DNA from: Hyphomicrobiales bacterium
GTDB lineage: Bacteria > Pseudomonadota > Alphaproteobacteria > Rhizobiales > Rhizobiaceae
Direction of reading: 5' to 3'
DNA: 55,215 bases
NCBI GenBank assembly: GCA_021775455.1
Contig: JAJFHU010000035.1
Location: 1 to 55,215 of the forward strand
Part shown: positions 28,683-37,677 of the stretch, one piece after another
How the letters are laid out: each line of letters opens with the position of its first letter
How positions within the stretch are numbered: the first letter of the stretch is position 1
Translations under genes and position numbers: made by a program
The notes under the pieces: model-generated
What the model saw: only the letters and a program-made list of their open reading frames with translations
Databases searched by the model: none
Told to the model about the DNA's origin: nothing

Positions 28683-30350
28683 TTAGTCATCCAGAGCTTT
28701 CTTCTTCGTATCCTGTTTGCGTGGCAACAAGCCACGTGCGATGACTTCCGCCTGCATCTCTGCTGCACCTTCAAAAATGTTTAGAATTCGCGCATCAGCG
28801 AGAATTCTGGAGATCGGGGATTCCAGGGCATATCCAATGCCACCATGTATCTGTAGGGCATTATCCGCTGCTGACCATGCCAGACGTGCAGCAAGCAGCT
28901 TGGCCATACCAGCTTCCACATCACAACGCCCACCTTGATCTTTCTTGCGAGCTGCCATGAAACTCAATTGACGTATTCCTGTGATCTCAACCACCATGCG
29001 AGCGAGTTTTCCATAAATGCGTTCGAATTCAATAATTGGCTTGCCAAACTGCTTTCGGCTCTCGGCGTATTCAAAGGCAATTTCCATTGCATTTACCGCG
29101 ACCCCGAGTGCCCGTGCCGCGGTTTGAATGCGTGCGCTTTCGAAAGTATTCATCAGTTGCCGAAATCCCTCCCCCTCGCATTCTCCAAGGGCAGATGAAA
29201 CTGGAACGCGAAGCCCATCAAAGGACATCTCGTATTCCTTCATGCCGCGATAGCCAAGAACTGGAATTTCTCCACCATCAATTCCGGTATCAGGAAACGG
29301 GTTCGCTTCGTCACCGCGAGTTTTCTCAACCAGCAACATGGTCAATCCACGATGCCCTTTTTCTGAAGGATCCGTACGAACCAGCAATGTCATCAAATCG
29401 GATCGCGCTGCGTGGGTAATCCAGGTTTTGTTGCCCTTGATAACATATTCATCCCCCTGTTTGACCGCTTTCGTTACCAGGCTAGCCAGGTCAGAACCGG
29501 TATCCGGCTCTGTAAATACAGCTACTGGAAGAAGCTCACCTGATGCGATTTTGGGCAGGTAAGTATTTTTTTGGGTGTCCGTACCGCCGTTGATTATCAA
29601 TTCTGCGGCAATCTCGGAGCGAGTGCCAAGACTACCAACGCCAATGTAACCGCGTGCCAGTTCTTCCGTGACAACGCACATGGCGAGTTTACCGAGTCCC
29701 GTTCCTCCGTGTTCCTCGGATATCGTAAGTCCAAATACGCCTAGCTCAGCCAACTGTTTTACCGTGCCATCGGGTATTAGCTGATCTTTCAAATGCCACT
29801 CATGAGCATTGGGGATTATCTCTTTATCGGCAAAATCGCGAAATTGGTGAGTGATTTCTTCAAATGTTTCATCCAACCCCCGATCGCCCCATATATTCAT
29901 CCCAGTGGCTTTTCGCAGCAGGCATTCTTCGACGATCTGATTTGCCAATGTTGCGATACCAAAAGGTTTAAAAAATGTGCAGGCACTAGTGTTGGAAAAT
30001 GTATTTGCAGCTTCTTCGGTATCCAAATTTGACGGTCGAATGATTTCATCCTGACTCATTGAGATTCCATGAATCATTTGACTGGAATATTCATTGAACA
30101 AAGCAGCAGCTGATAGTTGCTCAAGTCTATGAAATCGATTTTGATCAGCGAGTGCTTCCGCCCATTCCAATGTAGCTGCGAGTACTTCTGAATATGCGGA
30201 TATCCAGGAAAACCCGTGGCGTTGAAACTGGTTTTCAGGCGGGGCACCGGAAAGTTTCTCGCTGATTTCGGCGCAATAAACACGAGATGCAGTGACGGCG
30301 GTGTGCATTGACTTCAGCAGAGTTGAAGCGTCCGGGAAATTCTCACCCAT
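28683..30350 (-). CDS. mcd: (2S)-methylsuccinyl-CoA dehydrogenase
   Basis: This FAD enzyme oxidises (2S)-methylsuccinyl-CoA to mesaconyl-C1-CoA in the ethylmalonyl-CoA pathway. The 555-residue protein has the N-terminal extension of about 160 residues that separates Mcd from ordinary acyl-CoA dehydrogenases, with GISMSQDEIIRPSNL near 93-107. The dehydrogenase part carries GVFGLTISEEHGGTGLGK, FTEPDTGSDLASL, KTWITHAA, RKQFGKPI and QIHGGIGYALESPISR. Other family members cannot be excluded without alignment. It is last in a five-gene overlapping operon, with its start inside the end of mct. ATG 30350 follows a GGA; ATG 30359 is an alternative. Confidence 0.8.
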   Translation of the reverse strand: MGENFPDASTLLKSMHTAVTASRVYCAEISEKLSGAPPENQFQRHGFSWISAYSEVLAATLEWAEALADQNRFHRLEQLSAAALFNEYSSQMIHGISMSQDEIIRPSNLDTEEAANTFSNTSACTFFKPFGIATLANQIVEECLLRKATGMNIWGDRGLDETFEEITHQFRDFADKEIIPNAHEWHLKDQLIPDGTVKQLAELGVFGLTISEEHGGTGLGKLAMCVVTEELARGYIGVGSLGTRSEIAAELIINGGTDTQKNTYLPKIASGELLPVAVFTEPDTGSDLASLVTKAVKQGDEYVIKGNKTWITHAARSDLMTLLVRTDPSEKGHRGLTMLLVEKTRGDEANPFPDTGIDGGEIPVLGYRGMKEYEMSFDGLRVPVSSALGECEGEGFRQLMNTFESARIQTAARALGVAVNAMEIAFEYAESRKQFGKPIIEFERIYGKLARMVVEITGIRQLSFMAARKKDQGGRCDVEAGMAKLLAARLAWSAADNALQIHGGIGYALESPISRILADARILNIFEGAAEMQAEVIARGLLPRKQDTKKKALDD

Positions 30351-31515
30351 TGTCGTCATCCAGCAAGTCTTGCAACACGGACTGTTTGTCAGCACCAACA
30401 TTAGACGCTGCCTTTACAGACTTTCGCTTCATGCTTGAAAATGTGAGAGGAGACCCGGCAATTAGCATATTGCCGATTCCCGGTTGGTCAATTTTCTCAA
30501 ACATTGGATTTTCGATTGAGGCTCGCGGATCGTTTTCAACCATCTCGCAAAATGTTTGATAAGGCCCCCAGAGTATTCTGGCCTTATCAAAAACATCGGC
30601 AATATCGGAATAATTGCGAGATTTGGACCAGCTTGTCAGGACAGCGAGAATTTCTTCGCGAACGTGGTATCGACCACTATCGTCCGTCAAGTCCTGGCCA
30701 GTCCTGTCGGCTATTTCTGCCATAGCATCAATTGTGTCAGTCGCCTCAAGAAGTGCAGTCCAATGGCGTTTCGTAAGGATGGTTACCATTACTTGTCGGC
30801 CATCATTGGTTGGTAGATTATGACCAAATGCACCATAAAGATGATTGCCGATTGCAGGACGGTTTTTGCCCAGAACTTCAGCTTCTCCCATGTATCCAAG
30901 GTTTGAAACGGTTGAATAGGCTATATCTGACAAAGCCAGTTTTACATGCTGACCTTTACCGGTTTTCCGGCGGTGGCGTTCCGCAGCCAGAAGGCCGGTA
31001 GCAAGGGTCATGCCGGCGAGCAAATCCCAGGCGGGCAACACGCTGTTCACTGGATTGTCGGGCGTTGCATTTCCGGTTGCGAAAGGAATACCTACGGCAC
31101 AATTCACCGTGTAATCCACCGCCGCAGTGCCGTCGTGATGTCCAGTCAATGATACAAGAATTAAGTCGGGTCTTACCTTCCTGAGTTCTTCATACTCCAG
31201 CCACTTTGGGCCTGTTAGGTTGGTTAGAACGATCCCGCCATCTTCTCCACTTGCTTCAAGCAGTTTGCGGAATGTCTCGCACCCATCTTCCTGTTTAAGA
31301 TCAAGTGCGACTGAGCGTTTACCTTTGTTCAAGCCAGCCCAGTAAATGCTATGTCCGTCTTCTGTCAGGGGCCACCGCTTATAATCAATCCCACCCCCGG
31401 GTGGGTCAACTCTGATAACATCAGCTCCGAGTTGTGCGAGTGACAAGCCTGCAAGAGGTGCAGCGACAAAAGCCGAAAGTTCAATTATCCGCATGCCTGA
31501 CAAGATGTCATACAT
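30343..31515 (-). CDS. mct: mesaconyl-CoA C1-C4 CoA transferase (2-methylfumaryl-CoA isomerase)
   Basis: This family III CoA-transferase has 390 residues. In Chloroflexus, Mct moves CoA within mesaconyl-CoA from the C1 to the C4 carboxyl. Close likeness to that enzyme, from memory, is seen in SAFVAAPLAGLSLAQLGADVI, DPPGGGIDYKRWPLT, WAGLNKGKRSVALDL, VDYTVN, VLPAWDLLAGM, LLAAERHRRKTGKGQ, GNHLYGAFG and NPMFEKIDQPGIG. The catalytic aspartate should be the one in LPAWD. It overlaps both neighbours by 8 bases. Its pairing with Mcd supports the assignment, since Mcd makes the Mct substrate. A related transferase with another acid is the alternative. Confidence 0.78.
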   Translation of the reverse strand: MYDILSGMRIIELSAFVAAPLAGLSLAQLGADVIRVDPPGGGIDYKRWPLTEDGHSIYWAGLNKGKRSVALDLKQEDGCETFRKLLEASGEDGGIVLTNLTGPKWLEYEELRKVRPDLILVSLTGHHDGTAAVDYTVNCAVGIPFATGNATPDNPVNSVLPAWDLLAGMTLATGLLAAERHRRKTGKGQHVKLALSDIAYSTVSNLGYMGEAEVLGKNRPAIGNHLYGAFGHNLPTNDGRQVMVTILTKRHWTALLEATDTIDAMAEIADRTGQDLTDDSGRYHVREEILAVLTSWSKSRNYSDIADVFDKARILWGPYQTFCEMVENDPRASIENPMFEKIDQPGIGNMLIAGSPLTFSSMKRKSVKAASNVGADKQSVLQDLLDDDNG

Positions 31516-32485
31516 CTATGCTTACTTCCGCCTCGGAATCCACGCTTCTGGTCTGGCCAGTTTGCTGGTCCCCCAGATAGATGGAATATCTACCTTGTTG
31601 CATTTCCTTGACGTATCGACGCAACATGAAACGCATTGCGTTGTCCGCAATGCGGTCATAGTCAATCTCGTCAATGGCGACCATTTGGAGATCGTCTGAC
31701 GCATTCTCGCTGCTTGCCCCCCGGTAGAATATCAAGAATTCGTCGCTATTCTTGTCATTGTAGGCGGAAAGCAGGAAATCGAGTGACGCGTCGATGCCTC
31801 TTTTTTTAAGTGACGCCGAAAACGAATCCGGATTGGGATTAGATCCAAGTGTCTTACTGGTTGGGAGGCTGAGCTCGCCATTTGTTGGGTCGACATGGAG
31901 CAAAATGGAATTGCCATGAGCAAGGATCGCACCGATAACAGTATTTTCACCGCGACTTGCAGCATCAATGAGGGATTGTTCGAGTTCCAGCGTAAAATAT
32001 CCACCGTTTACATATCCCAGCGGAGAGCCTCTTTCGTAGCCATAATCGGTTACCCTTCCGATCAGAATTACATGATCCCCTGCATCGACTACATTCTCGC
32101 GCTCGCATTCAAACCAGGCATTGGTGCCATCAATCAGGGGCATACCGGAAACGCCAGATTTCCAGTCAGCAATATCAAACTTGTCTGGTCGTTGAGTGGC
32201 AAAGAGCCCTGAAACCTCCTCCTGTCCTTCCGAGAGTATATTCACCGCGAAACCGGTACTGTCGCCACAAAAGACATCCATGCTGGCAGCGTTTTTCCCA
32301 ATGCAGATCAACACAAGAGGTGGATCAAGTGAGACGGAAGTGAATGAATTGGCGGTAAATCCGCGTGGTGTGCCGGTAGTTTCGCAGGTAGTGACAATGG
32401 TGACGCCGGTAGCGAATGTGCCAAATGCATTGCGCAAATCGCGAGGGTCAAACTTTTCAAGTGGCTTGGTGGAGTTGTTGCTCAT
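31508..32485 (-). CDS. flavin reductase family protein with C-terminal extension (RutF-like)
   Basis: Residues 1-165 form an FMN-binding split-barrel flavin reductase: LRNAFGTFATGVTIVTTC, TANSFTSVSLDPPLVLICIG and GDHVILIGRVTDYGYERGSPLGYVNGGY. Such proteins supply reduced FMN to monooxygenases such as RutA, HpaB or SsuD. An extra 160 residues follow (from about 170) with a GAILAHGNSILLHVDP segment that resembles a degenerate Nudix-like fold; I cannot assign it. The start overlaps the hydrolase gene by ATGA and the stop overlaps mct by 8 bases. The luciferase-like monooxygenase at 36460 is the obvious candidate partner. Confidence 0.8.
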   Translation of the reverse strand: MSNNSTKPLEKFDPRDLRNAFGTFATGVTIVTTCETTGTPRGFTANSFTSVSLDPPLVLICIGKNAASMDVFCGDSTGFAVNILSEGQEEVSGLFATQRPDKFDIADWKSGVSGMPLIDGTNAWFECERENVVDAGDHVILIGRVTDYGYERGSPLGYVNGGYFTLELEQSLIDAASRGENTVIGAILAHGNSILLHVDPTNGELSLPTSKTLGSNPNPDSFSASLKKRGIDASLDFLLSAYNDKNSDEFLIFYRGASSENASDDLQMVAIDEIDYDRIADNAMRFMLRRYVKEMQQGRYSIYLGDQQTGQTRSVDSEAEVSIDV

Positions 32486-33285
32486 AATCTTGAATATATC
32501 CGATTAAGGAATGACAATATCCTTTTATTGAAAAGGTCAGGATTTTCTACCATTGCCATATGCCTCAATTCCGGCAAAATGACCAATTGAGAATTCGGAA
32601 TTTCTGCTACAATTGCTTCTGACATTTCCGGTGGATTGCCAAAATCATGGGTGCCGGTCATCACCAAGGTTGGGCACTGTATTGGATTTGATGGCGCGAT
32701 CAATTCTTCCACACCATCTGCCAACACACGATAATTTCCTGAGTATACGTTTTTGTCATTGGCGTTCACCCATTTGCGGATCAAATCCATCACGTCTGGA
32801 TTGCCTTCACGAAAATTGTCACCGAACCAGCGCTTGAGGGCAGCGTCTACCGTGGCGCCGGGGCCGCTGGCTCGGGCTTGCTCCACCCGATCAATGATAG
32901 CCTGTTGAGCTTCTTCTGTTCGCTTGTGTGGCGAGAAAAGAATACCGGTTGCATTCAGCATTTCCGGATAGTTCATTGCAAATCGCCGAACGATCATGCC
33001 TCCAAGTGAAAAACCCAGCACAGAACACCTATCAACTTTGCATTCGTTCAAAAGTGACCTCAACTGGGTTGAAAACAGAGTGAGGTCAGGATTTCCGTCT
33101 TGTGGTGGGGTTTGTCCATGACCAACGAGATCGTAAGTCAAAACCCTAAAAGACTGTGATAAAGCAGGAATTTGCCATTGCCACATCCTGTGATTTAATC
33201 CCAGACCGTGAACAAGAACAATTGTGGGGCCCGTTTCACCATGCCACTCGTAATTTGTTTGGTAGTTATCGCGGCTGGAAGTCAT
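32482..33285 (-). CDS. alpha/beta hydrolase (PcaD/RutD-like)
   Basis: This 267-residue serine hydrolase has LVHGLGLNHRMWQWQIPAL (oxyanion region), YDLVGHGQTPP, the nucleophile elbow GFSLGGM near residue 93, a catalytic aspartate in TGTHDFG and histidine in LRHMAMVENP. It resembles 3-oxoadipate enol-lactonase and RutD (aminoacrylate hydrolase) in length and motifs. It overlaps the RidA gene upstream and the flavin reductase gene downstream by four bases each (ATGA), so all three are translated together. Confidence 0.85.
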   Translation of the reverse strand: MTSSRDNYQTNYEWHGETGPTIVLVHGLGLNHRMWQWQIPALSQSFRVLTYDLVGHGQTPPQDGNPDLTLFSTQLRSLLNECKVDRCSVLGFSLGGMIVRRFAMNYPEMLNATGILFSPHKRTEEAQQAIIDRVEQARASGPGATVDAALKRWFGDNFREGNPDVMDLIRKWVNANDKNVYSGNYRVLADGVEELIAPSNPIQCPTLVMTGTHDFGNPPEMSEAIVAEIPNSQLVILPELRHMAMVENPDLFNKRILSFLNRIYSRL

Positions 33286-33686
33286 TTTTCGACCGGTTTA
33301 TAGGCGATGACTTCTACTTCTACTTTCACGTCGACCAACAATTCGTTTACAACAGCAGAACGGGCAGGGGGTTGTTCTGGAAAATACTCGCCATAAACCT
33401 CATTAAATCCTGAAAAGTCGGCTCGATCCTGAAGCCAAACCATTGCCTTGACCACATCGTCTCGTGTGCATCCAGCTTCAGTAAGCGTGGCTGTTATGTC
33501 ATCCAGAACTGCGCGGGTTTGTTCTTCAACAGTACCATCAGTCATTGGCTTGCCATCGTGCATTGGTATTTGGCCGGTGAGAAACACAAGATCTCCGGCC
33601 CGAACCGCTCGTGACAGTGACAATTGTCGTCCGCCGATCACCAGCGGGTCTCCAATCACCTCTTTGCCTGAAGGCTTTTTTGCCAT
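33282..33686 (-). CDS. RidA family protein (RutC-like)
   Basis: From MAKKPSGKE it is 134 residues. RidA proteins hydrolyse reactive enamine/imine intermediates; RutC is the member in the Rut pyrimidine pathway. Family features are SRAVRAGDLVFLTGQIP, VVKAMVWLQD and PPARSAV with the arginine that binds the substrate carboxylate, then VEVEVIAYKP. An open frame 41 codons longer exists, but AGAGGAAAA before ATG 33686 marks the start. It is the first gene of the operon; its promoter should lie in the 170-base gap to the divergent aldehyde dehydrogenase. Confidence 0.85.
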   Translation of the reverse strand: MAKKPSGKEVIGDPLVIGGRQLSLSRAVRAGDLVFLTGQIPMHDGKPMTDGTVEEQTRAVLDDITATLTEAGCTRDDVVKAMVWLQDRADFSGFNEVYGEYFPEQPPARSAVVNELLVDVKVEVEVIAYKPVEK

Positions 33687-33858
33687 TTCATTTTCCTCTG
33701 TTTCATAAAAACTAGCTTGGAGTGGCAAGATATTTATGCAATTATTTCGCCTGTACTTGTCGAAAAATCTTGGTTGGTGATAAGTGCTTACGGACAATAT
33801 CATAAGCAAGCAACCCGCAAAGTTGCAGATCGTACCAAGTGATCGAGAGGAATGGCAG

Positions 33859-35343
33859 ATGGCAGATCTGGCACGCTATCAAATGTTAATTGATGGGCAA
33901 TGGGTGGATGCAGAGGGCGGGAAAATCTTTTCCAGTGTCAATCCAGCTACGGGTGAAATCTGGTCTGAGGTTCCAGAAGCGAGCGAAGCGGATGTGGATC
34001 GTGCGGTCCAGGCCGCTCAAAGCGCGTTTATCGATGGTCCCTGGGCGAATATGTCGCCGACCGAACGCGGCAGGCTTTTGCGAAATCTGGCTGATCTGTT
34101 GGCAGAAAACTCGGAAGCGTTGGGTCGCACGGAATGTGTGGATACAGGCAAGCTTTTTTCTGAGACCCGTTGGCAGGCGAAATATATCGCCGATTTCTTT
34201 CACTATTTTGCAGGTTGTGCGGACAAGATTCACGGTGAAACTCTCCCCATCGACAAGCCGGACATGTTTGCCTTTACCTCCCGTGAACCGCTCGGCGTGG
34301 TTGCGGCAATAGTGCCGTGGAACTCTCAACTGTTTCTGGTCGCAGTAAAAATTGGTCCGGCACTTGCAGCAGGTAATACTGTTGTATTGAAGGCTTCTGA
34401 ACATGCATCCGCTGCAATGCTGGAATTCGGCAAGCTTGTCGAAAAAGCGGGAATTCCGCCCGGGGTTGTGAACATTGTTACCGGGCATGGCGACCCGTGT
34501 GGCAGAGCGCTAACATCTCATCCTCTGGTCCAGCGCATCTCCTTTACGGGTGGCCCGAATGCCGCCAAGCATGTGCTTCATAATTCAACCAACAATTTTG
34601 CTGAAGTTTCATTGGAGCTCGGAGGCAAGTCACCATTTATCGTTTTTGAAGACGCAGACATTGAGAGTGCAGTAAATGGTTCGATTGCTGGAATTTTTGG
34701 AGCCGCTGGACAAAGCTGCGTGGCCGGTTCCCGACTCTATCTGCATGAATCAATTGCAAATGACTTCCTGGGACAAATGATAGAGCTTGCCGGTCAAATT
34801 CGTATTGGCGATCCACTTGAAGAAGAAACCCAGATGGGTCCGCTTTGTACTTCTGGCCAACTTGAACATATTCAAAAAGAAGTAGCCTTTGCCTTGGAGG
34901 AAGGCGGGAAGCTACTTTGTGGCGGCAAACAACCATCAGGGATGAAAGGTGGTTTATTTTATGAACCAACGATCATTGAATGCAAAAGCCAGCAACAAAA
35001 AATTGTCGATACAGAACTGTTTGGACCGGTACTAAGTGTTCTACGCTTCAAGGATGAAGATGAAGTGATACAGCTTGCAAACGATACGGTTCACGGACTT
35101 GCAGCTGGAATTTTCACAAGTGATGCGGCGAGATCAATGCGGGTTGCAAAGGCCGTAAGGGCAGGAATTGTATGGGTGAACACCTATCGCGTGGTTTCTC
35201 CAATAGCTGAGTTCGGTGGTTTCAAGGGTTCCGGTTATGGTCGCGAATCCGGATTTCAGGCGATGTACGATTACACCAGACCAAAGACGGTTTGGTTCAA
35301 TACATCCAAAGCACCCATGAGTAATCCATTTGTAATGCGGTAG
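33859..35343 (+). CDS. aldehyde dehydrogenase
   Basis: This 494-residue NAD(P)-dependent enzyme oxidises an aldehyde to an acid. It shows the N-terminal oligomerisation strand IDGQWVDAEGGKIF, VAAIVPWNSQLFLVAVKIGPALAAGN (cofactor region, shortened here), FTGGPNAAKHV, the general base in ELGGKSPFIVFEDAD near residue 255 and the catalytic cysteine in GAAGQSCVAGSRLYL near 290. ATG 33859 follows GAGAGG; the longer frame to 33784 is ignored. Substrate is unknown; from context a semialdehyde derived from the monooxygenase pathway is plausible. The GlxA-type regulator follows by 31 bases. Confidence 0.88.
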   Translation: MADLARYQMLIDGQWVDAEGGKIFSSVNPATGEIWSEVPEASEADVDRAVQAAQSAFIDGPWANMSPTERGRLLRNLADLLAENSEALGRTECVDTGKLFSETRWQAKYIADFFHYFAGCADKIHGETLPIDKPDMFAFTSREPLGVVAAIVPWNSQLFLVAVKIGPALAAGNTVVLKASEHASAAMLEFGKLVEKAGIPPGVVNIVTGHGDPCGRALTSHPLVQRISFTGGPNAAKHVLHNSTNNFAEVSLELGGKSPFIVFEDADIESAVNGSIAGIFGAAGQSCVAGSRLYLHESIANDFLGQMIELAGQIRIGDPLEEETQMGPLCTSGQLEHIQKEVAFALEEGGKLLCGGKQPSGMKGGLFYEPTIIECKSQQQKIVDTELFGPVLSVLRFKDEDEVIQLANDTVHGLAAGIFTSDAARSMRVAKAVRAGIVWVNTYRVVSPIAEFGGFKGSGYGRESGFQAMYDYTRPKTVWFNTSKAPMSNPFVMR

Positions 35344-35374
35344 CGGTTAGCTGGAACCGAAGTATTGAGGGAAT

Positions 35375-36445
35375 ATGGAACCCAATCTATCATCGTTGGC
35401 ACATCGAAGGTTTTCCAAGATTGCATTTGTGTTGATTCCACGATTCAACATGATGACCTTGATGACAACTATAGAACCTCTCAGAATTGCTAACTATCTT
35501 TCACCAAAACTACTGTTTGACTGGCGGTTTTTCTCTTTTGACGGAGAAAGGACACCCGCAAACAATGGAATGGAAATTGATTGTACCAGACCGGATTCAT
35601 CTGAACAATTTGATGTTGTTTTTGTGGTCGGTAGTTGGGGATGTGAAAGGTATGTCAATCCGGATGTAGTGAATTGGATCCGCCGACAGGAAAGACTCGG
35701 CAGTTTGGTGTGTGCTTTTGAGTTAGGTGTATATGTACTTGCAAAGGCCGGTTTGCTGTCCGGTCGTGCCGCTACTACTCACTGGTCATGTATGGCAGGT
35801 TTTGCCGAACAATTCCCAAACGTGGATTTGCGTGAGCAGCTATTTACAGTGGATGGCAACATCATAACCTGTGCCGGGGGCACCAGCGGTATAGATCTGA
35901 TGCTTCAGTTGATTGGCACTTGCCACAATGAGCAATTGTCAGCGGAGGTAGCAGATCAGATCATGCATCACCCCACGCGCAAGGGTGAGGCAGCACAGCG
36001 GCATACGCTGGGTGGTACTTCTGATACAATTCATCCAGATGTCGCAGCTGCAGTCAAGATTATTGAAGAGAATGTATCTGATCCACTGCCCATTCCCGAA
36101 GTTGCCCTCCAAATTGGCCTTTCACAACGGCAACTGGAGCGTTGCTTCAAACGTCATATGGGGTGTTCTGTTGTGCAATTTAGTCAGCTGATGAGACTTC
36201 AGTATGCCAGGGTATTATTGACGACAACCCGAATGTCCATACGCCAGGTTTCGGTAGCCAGTGGTTTCAATTCCATGTCGCATTTTTCTTTCGCATTTTT
36301 CAAATGCTTTGGAAAGAAACCAAGCCGGTATCGTCAGGCATGGCCAGACAACGAGCCCGCGCCTTCGTGGAGAGGAACAGTTTATTCTTTGGTTGAAGCA
36401 TCAAGGTTAAAAGCGAAACGCAAAGAACGTGCCAGCAAGTTTTAA
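35375..36445 (+). CDS. GlxA-family AraC-type transcriptional regulator
   Basis: This 356-residue regulator has an N-terminal DJ-1/PfpI-like domain (about 15-190; KIAFVLIPRFNMMTLMTTIE and GLLSGRAATTHWSCMAGF) and a C-terminal AraC helix-turn-helix pair (about 225-325; PLPIPEVALQIGLSQRQLERCF and SVASGFNSMSHFSFAF). The usual CTGAF nucleophile region reads FELGVY here, so the sensing domain lacks the cysteine. Relatives (GbdR, CdhR) regulate betaine, carnitine or choline breakdown. It is probably co-transcribed with the aldehyde dehydrogenase and may control the divergent RidA-to-Mcd operon. Confidence 0.87.
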   Translation: MEPNLSSLAHRRFSKIAFVLIPRFNMMTLMTTIEPLRIANYLSPKLLFDWRFFSFDGERTPANNGMEIDCTRPDSSEQFDVVFVVGSWGCERYVNPDVVNWIRRQERLGSLVCAFELGVYVLAKAGLLSGRAATTHWSCMAGFAEQFPNVDLREQLFTVDGNIITCAGGTSGIDLMLQLIGTCHNEQLSAEVADQIMHHPTRKGEAAQRHTLGGTSDTIHPDVAAAVKIIEENVSDPLPIPEVALQIGLSQRQLERCFKRHMGCSVVQFSQLMRLQYARVLLTTTRMSIRQVSVASGFNSMSHFSFAFFKCFGKKPSRYRQAWPDNEPAPSWRGTVYSLVEASRLKAKRKERASKF

Positions 36446-36459
36446 TTGCGTTGATCCAG

Positions 36460-37494
36460 TTATTTGAAAGCGGGTATGACCTCATCGCAGAATAGTTTAA
36501 GCGATTGCTTCTGTTCATTGTGTGCTTGACCGGTCGCTGTGTAGAACACAAACTCATCAACACCAAGCGCTTCATATAACTTCAATTTCTTTATGACCTC
36601 ATCGGGAGTGCCGAACATCAGGTTTTCATGCAGCATTTCGGGATCGTACTCAGTGCGATTTTCCAATTCAGAAAAATCGACTGCTTTTGGAAAACCGTTT
36701 TTAACATCGCCCAAATTCTTGAACAGATTTTCAAATTGTCCTAGCTGGCGCTGAACGCATCGTATGATGTCATCGCGTTGATCTTTGTTTGAATAAACTG
36801 CGGACTGTCTCATCATGGCGAACACCGGTTTGCGACTGCCGGGATTTGCATCCATCGCCTCATCGAGGCGTTGTTTGTAAACTTCCGCCTCATCCATTCC
36901 GCGAGTCAAAGGCCATGAGAGAATGTTGCAGTTGTGCTTTACCGCATAATCGTAGGTAATTGGCGCGCGGGCGGCGACCCAAACCGGAACTTCTTCTTGT
37001 AATGGTTTCGGCACTGACGTTGATGTCGGGAATGACCAATACTCACCCTTATGTTCATAGTCGCCGGCCCAAAGTGCGCGAACGGCCGGTAACATTTCCT
37101 GCATGAATCGCCACGCGTCTGATTGTTTCAGGCCGGGGACCATTCTATCAAACTCCCGTTGATAAGCACCGGAACCGATACCAAACTCCAGTCGACCGCC
37201 GCTTACCAAATCAGCAAAGGCTGCCGAACCTGCCAGTTTGATTGGATGCCAATAGGCCGCGACTGCAACTGCCGTTCCCAGCCGAATTGTGTTGGTATGA
37301 CCGGCCCACCACGTCAGAATCTGAAATGGATCGGGTGCAATTGTCATTTCAAGGGCGTGGTGTTCGGCAGACCAGACGGTGGTGAAGCCGCCAGACTCCG
37401 CCATTTGCACCATTTCCAAATTGTGCTTTGCGACGTCGCGCATATCCAGGTTTGCGTCGAGTCTTTCCAGATTCACAGCCAGTTGAAACTTCAT
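36460..37494 (-). CDS. LLM-class flavin-dependent monooxygenase (luciferase-like)
   Basis: This 344-residue TIM-barrel flavoprotein is of the bacterial luciferase superfamily. It uses reduced FMN from a separate reductase and oxygen. Recognisable segments are TTVWSAEHHALEMTIAPDPF, TIRLGTAVAVAAYWHP, GRLEFGIGSGAYQREFDRM and LMFGTPDEVIKKL. Members include alkanesulfonate monooxygenase, RutA and the enzymes opening pyridine or EDTA-like compounds. It is convergent with the GlxA-type gene and divergent from the racemase gene. The nearby flavin reductase makes an oxygenase two-component system likely. Confidence 0.85.
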   Translation of the reverse strand: MKFQLAVNLERLDANLDMRDVAKHNLEMVQMAESGGFTTVWSAEHHALEMTIAPDPFQILTWWAGHTNTIRLGTAVAVAAYWHPIKLAGSAAFADLVSGGRLEFGIGSGAYQREFDRMVPGLKQSDAWRFMQEMLPAVRALWAGDYEHKGEYWSFPTSTSVPKPLQEEVPVWVAARAPITYDYAVKHNCNILSWPLTRGMDEAEVYKQRLDEAMDANPGSRKPVFAMMRQSAVYSNKDQRDDIIRCVQRQLGQFENLFKNLGDVKNGFPKAVDFSELENRTEYDPEMLHENLMFGTPDEVIKKLKLYEALGVDEFVFYTATGQAHNEQKQSLKLFCDEVIPAFK

Positions 37495-37677
37495 GGCACC
37501 CTCATAGAATTCGGTCTTTGTTCACCCGTATCATGGAGAGAATGGAGTATAGTTCTGCAGGTCGTTCGTCACCAAGTGTCGATTTTTCGACAACAGGATA
37601 CGGCTTTTACCTTTCCATGTATCATGTTCCATACGACAGCAATTCGTGCCAGAATAATTGCATCGAAAGGAATAAAT

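Noticed and set aside
28683-30350. generic acyl-CoA dehydrogenase annotation
   Set aside because: The 160-residue N-terminal extension with the MSQDEIIRP-type motif and the coupling to an Mct-like gene point specifically to methylsuccinyl-CoA dehydrogenase.
37123-37677. N-terminal 185-codon extension of the racemase gene
   Set aside because: It is antisense to the monooxygenase gene; family alignment and the AAAGGA site place the start at TTG 37678.
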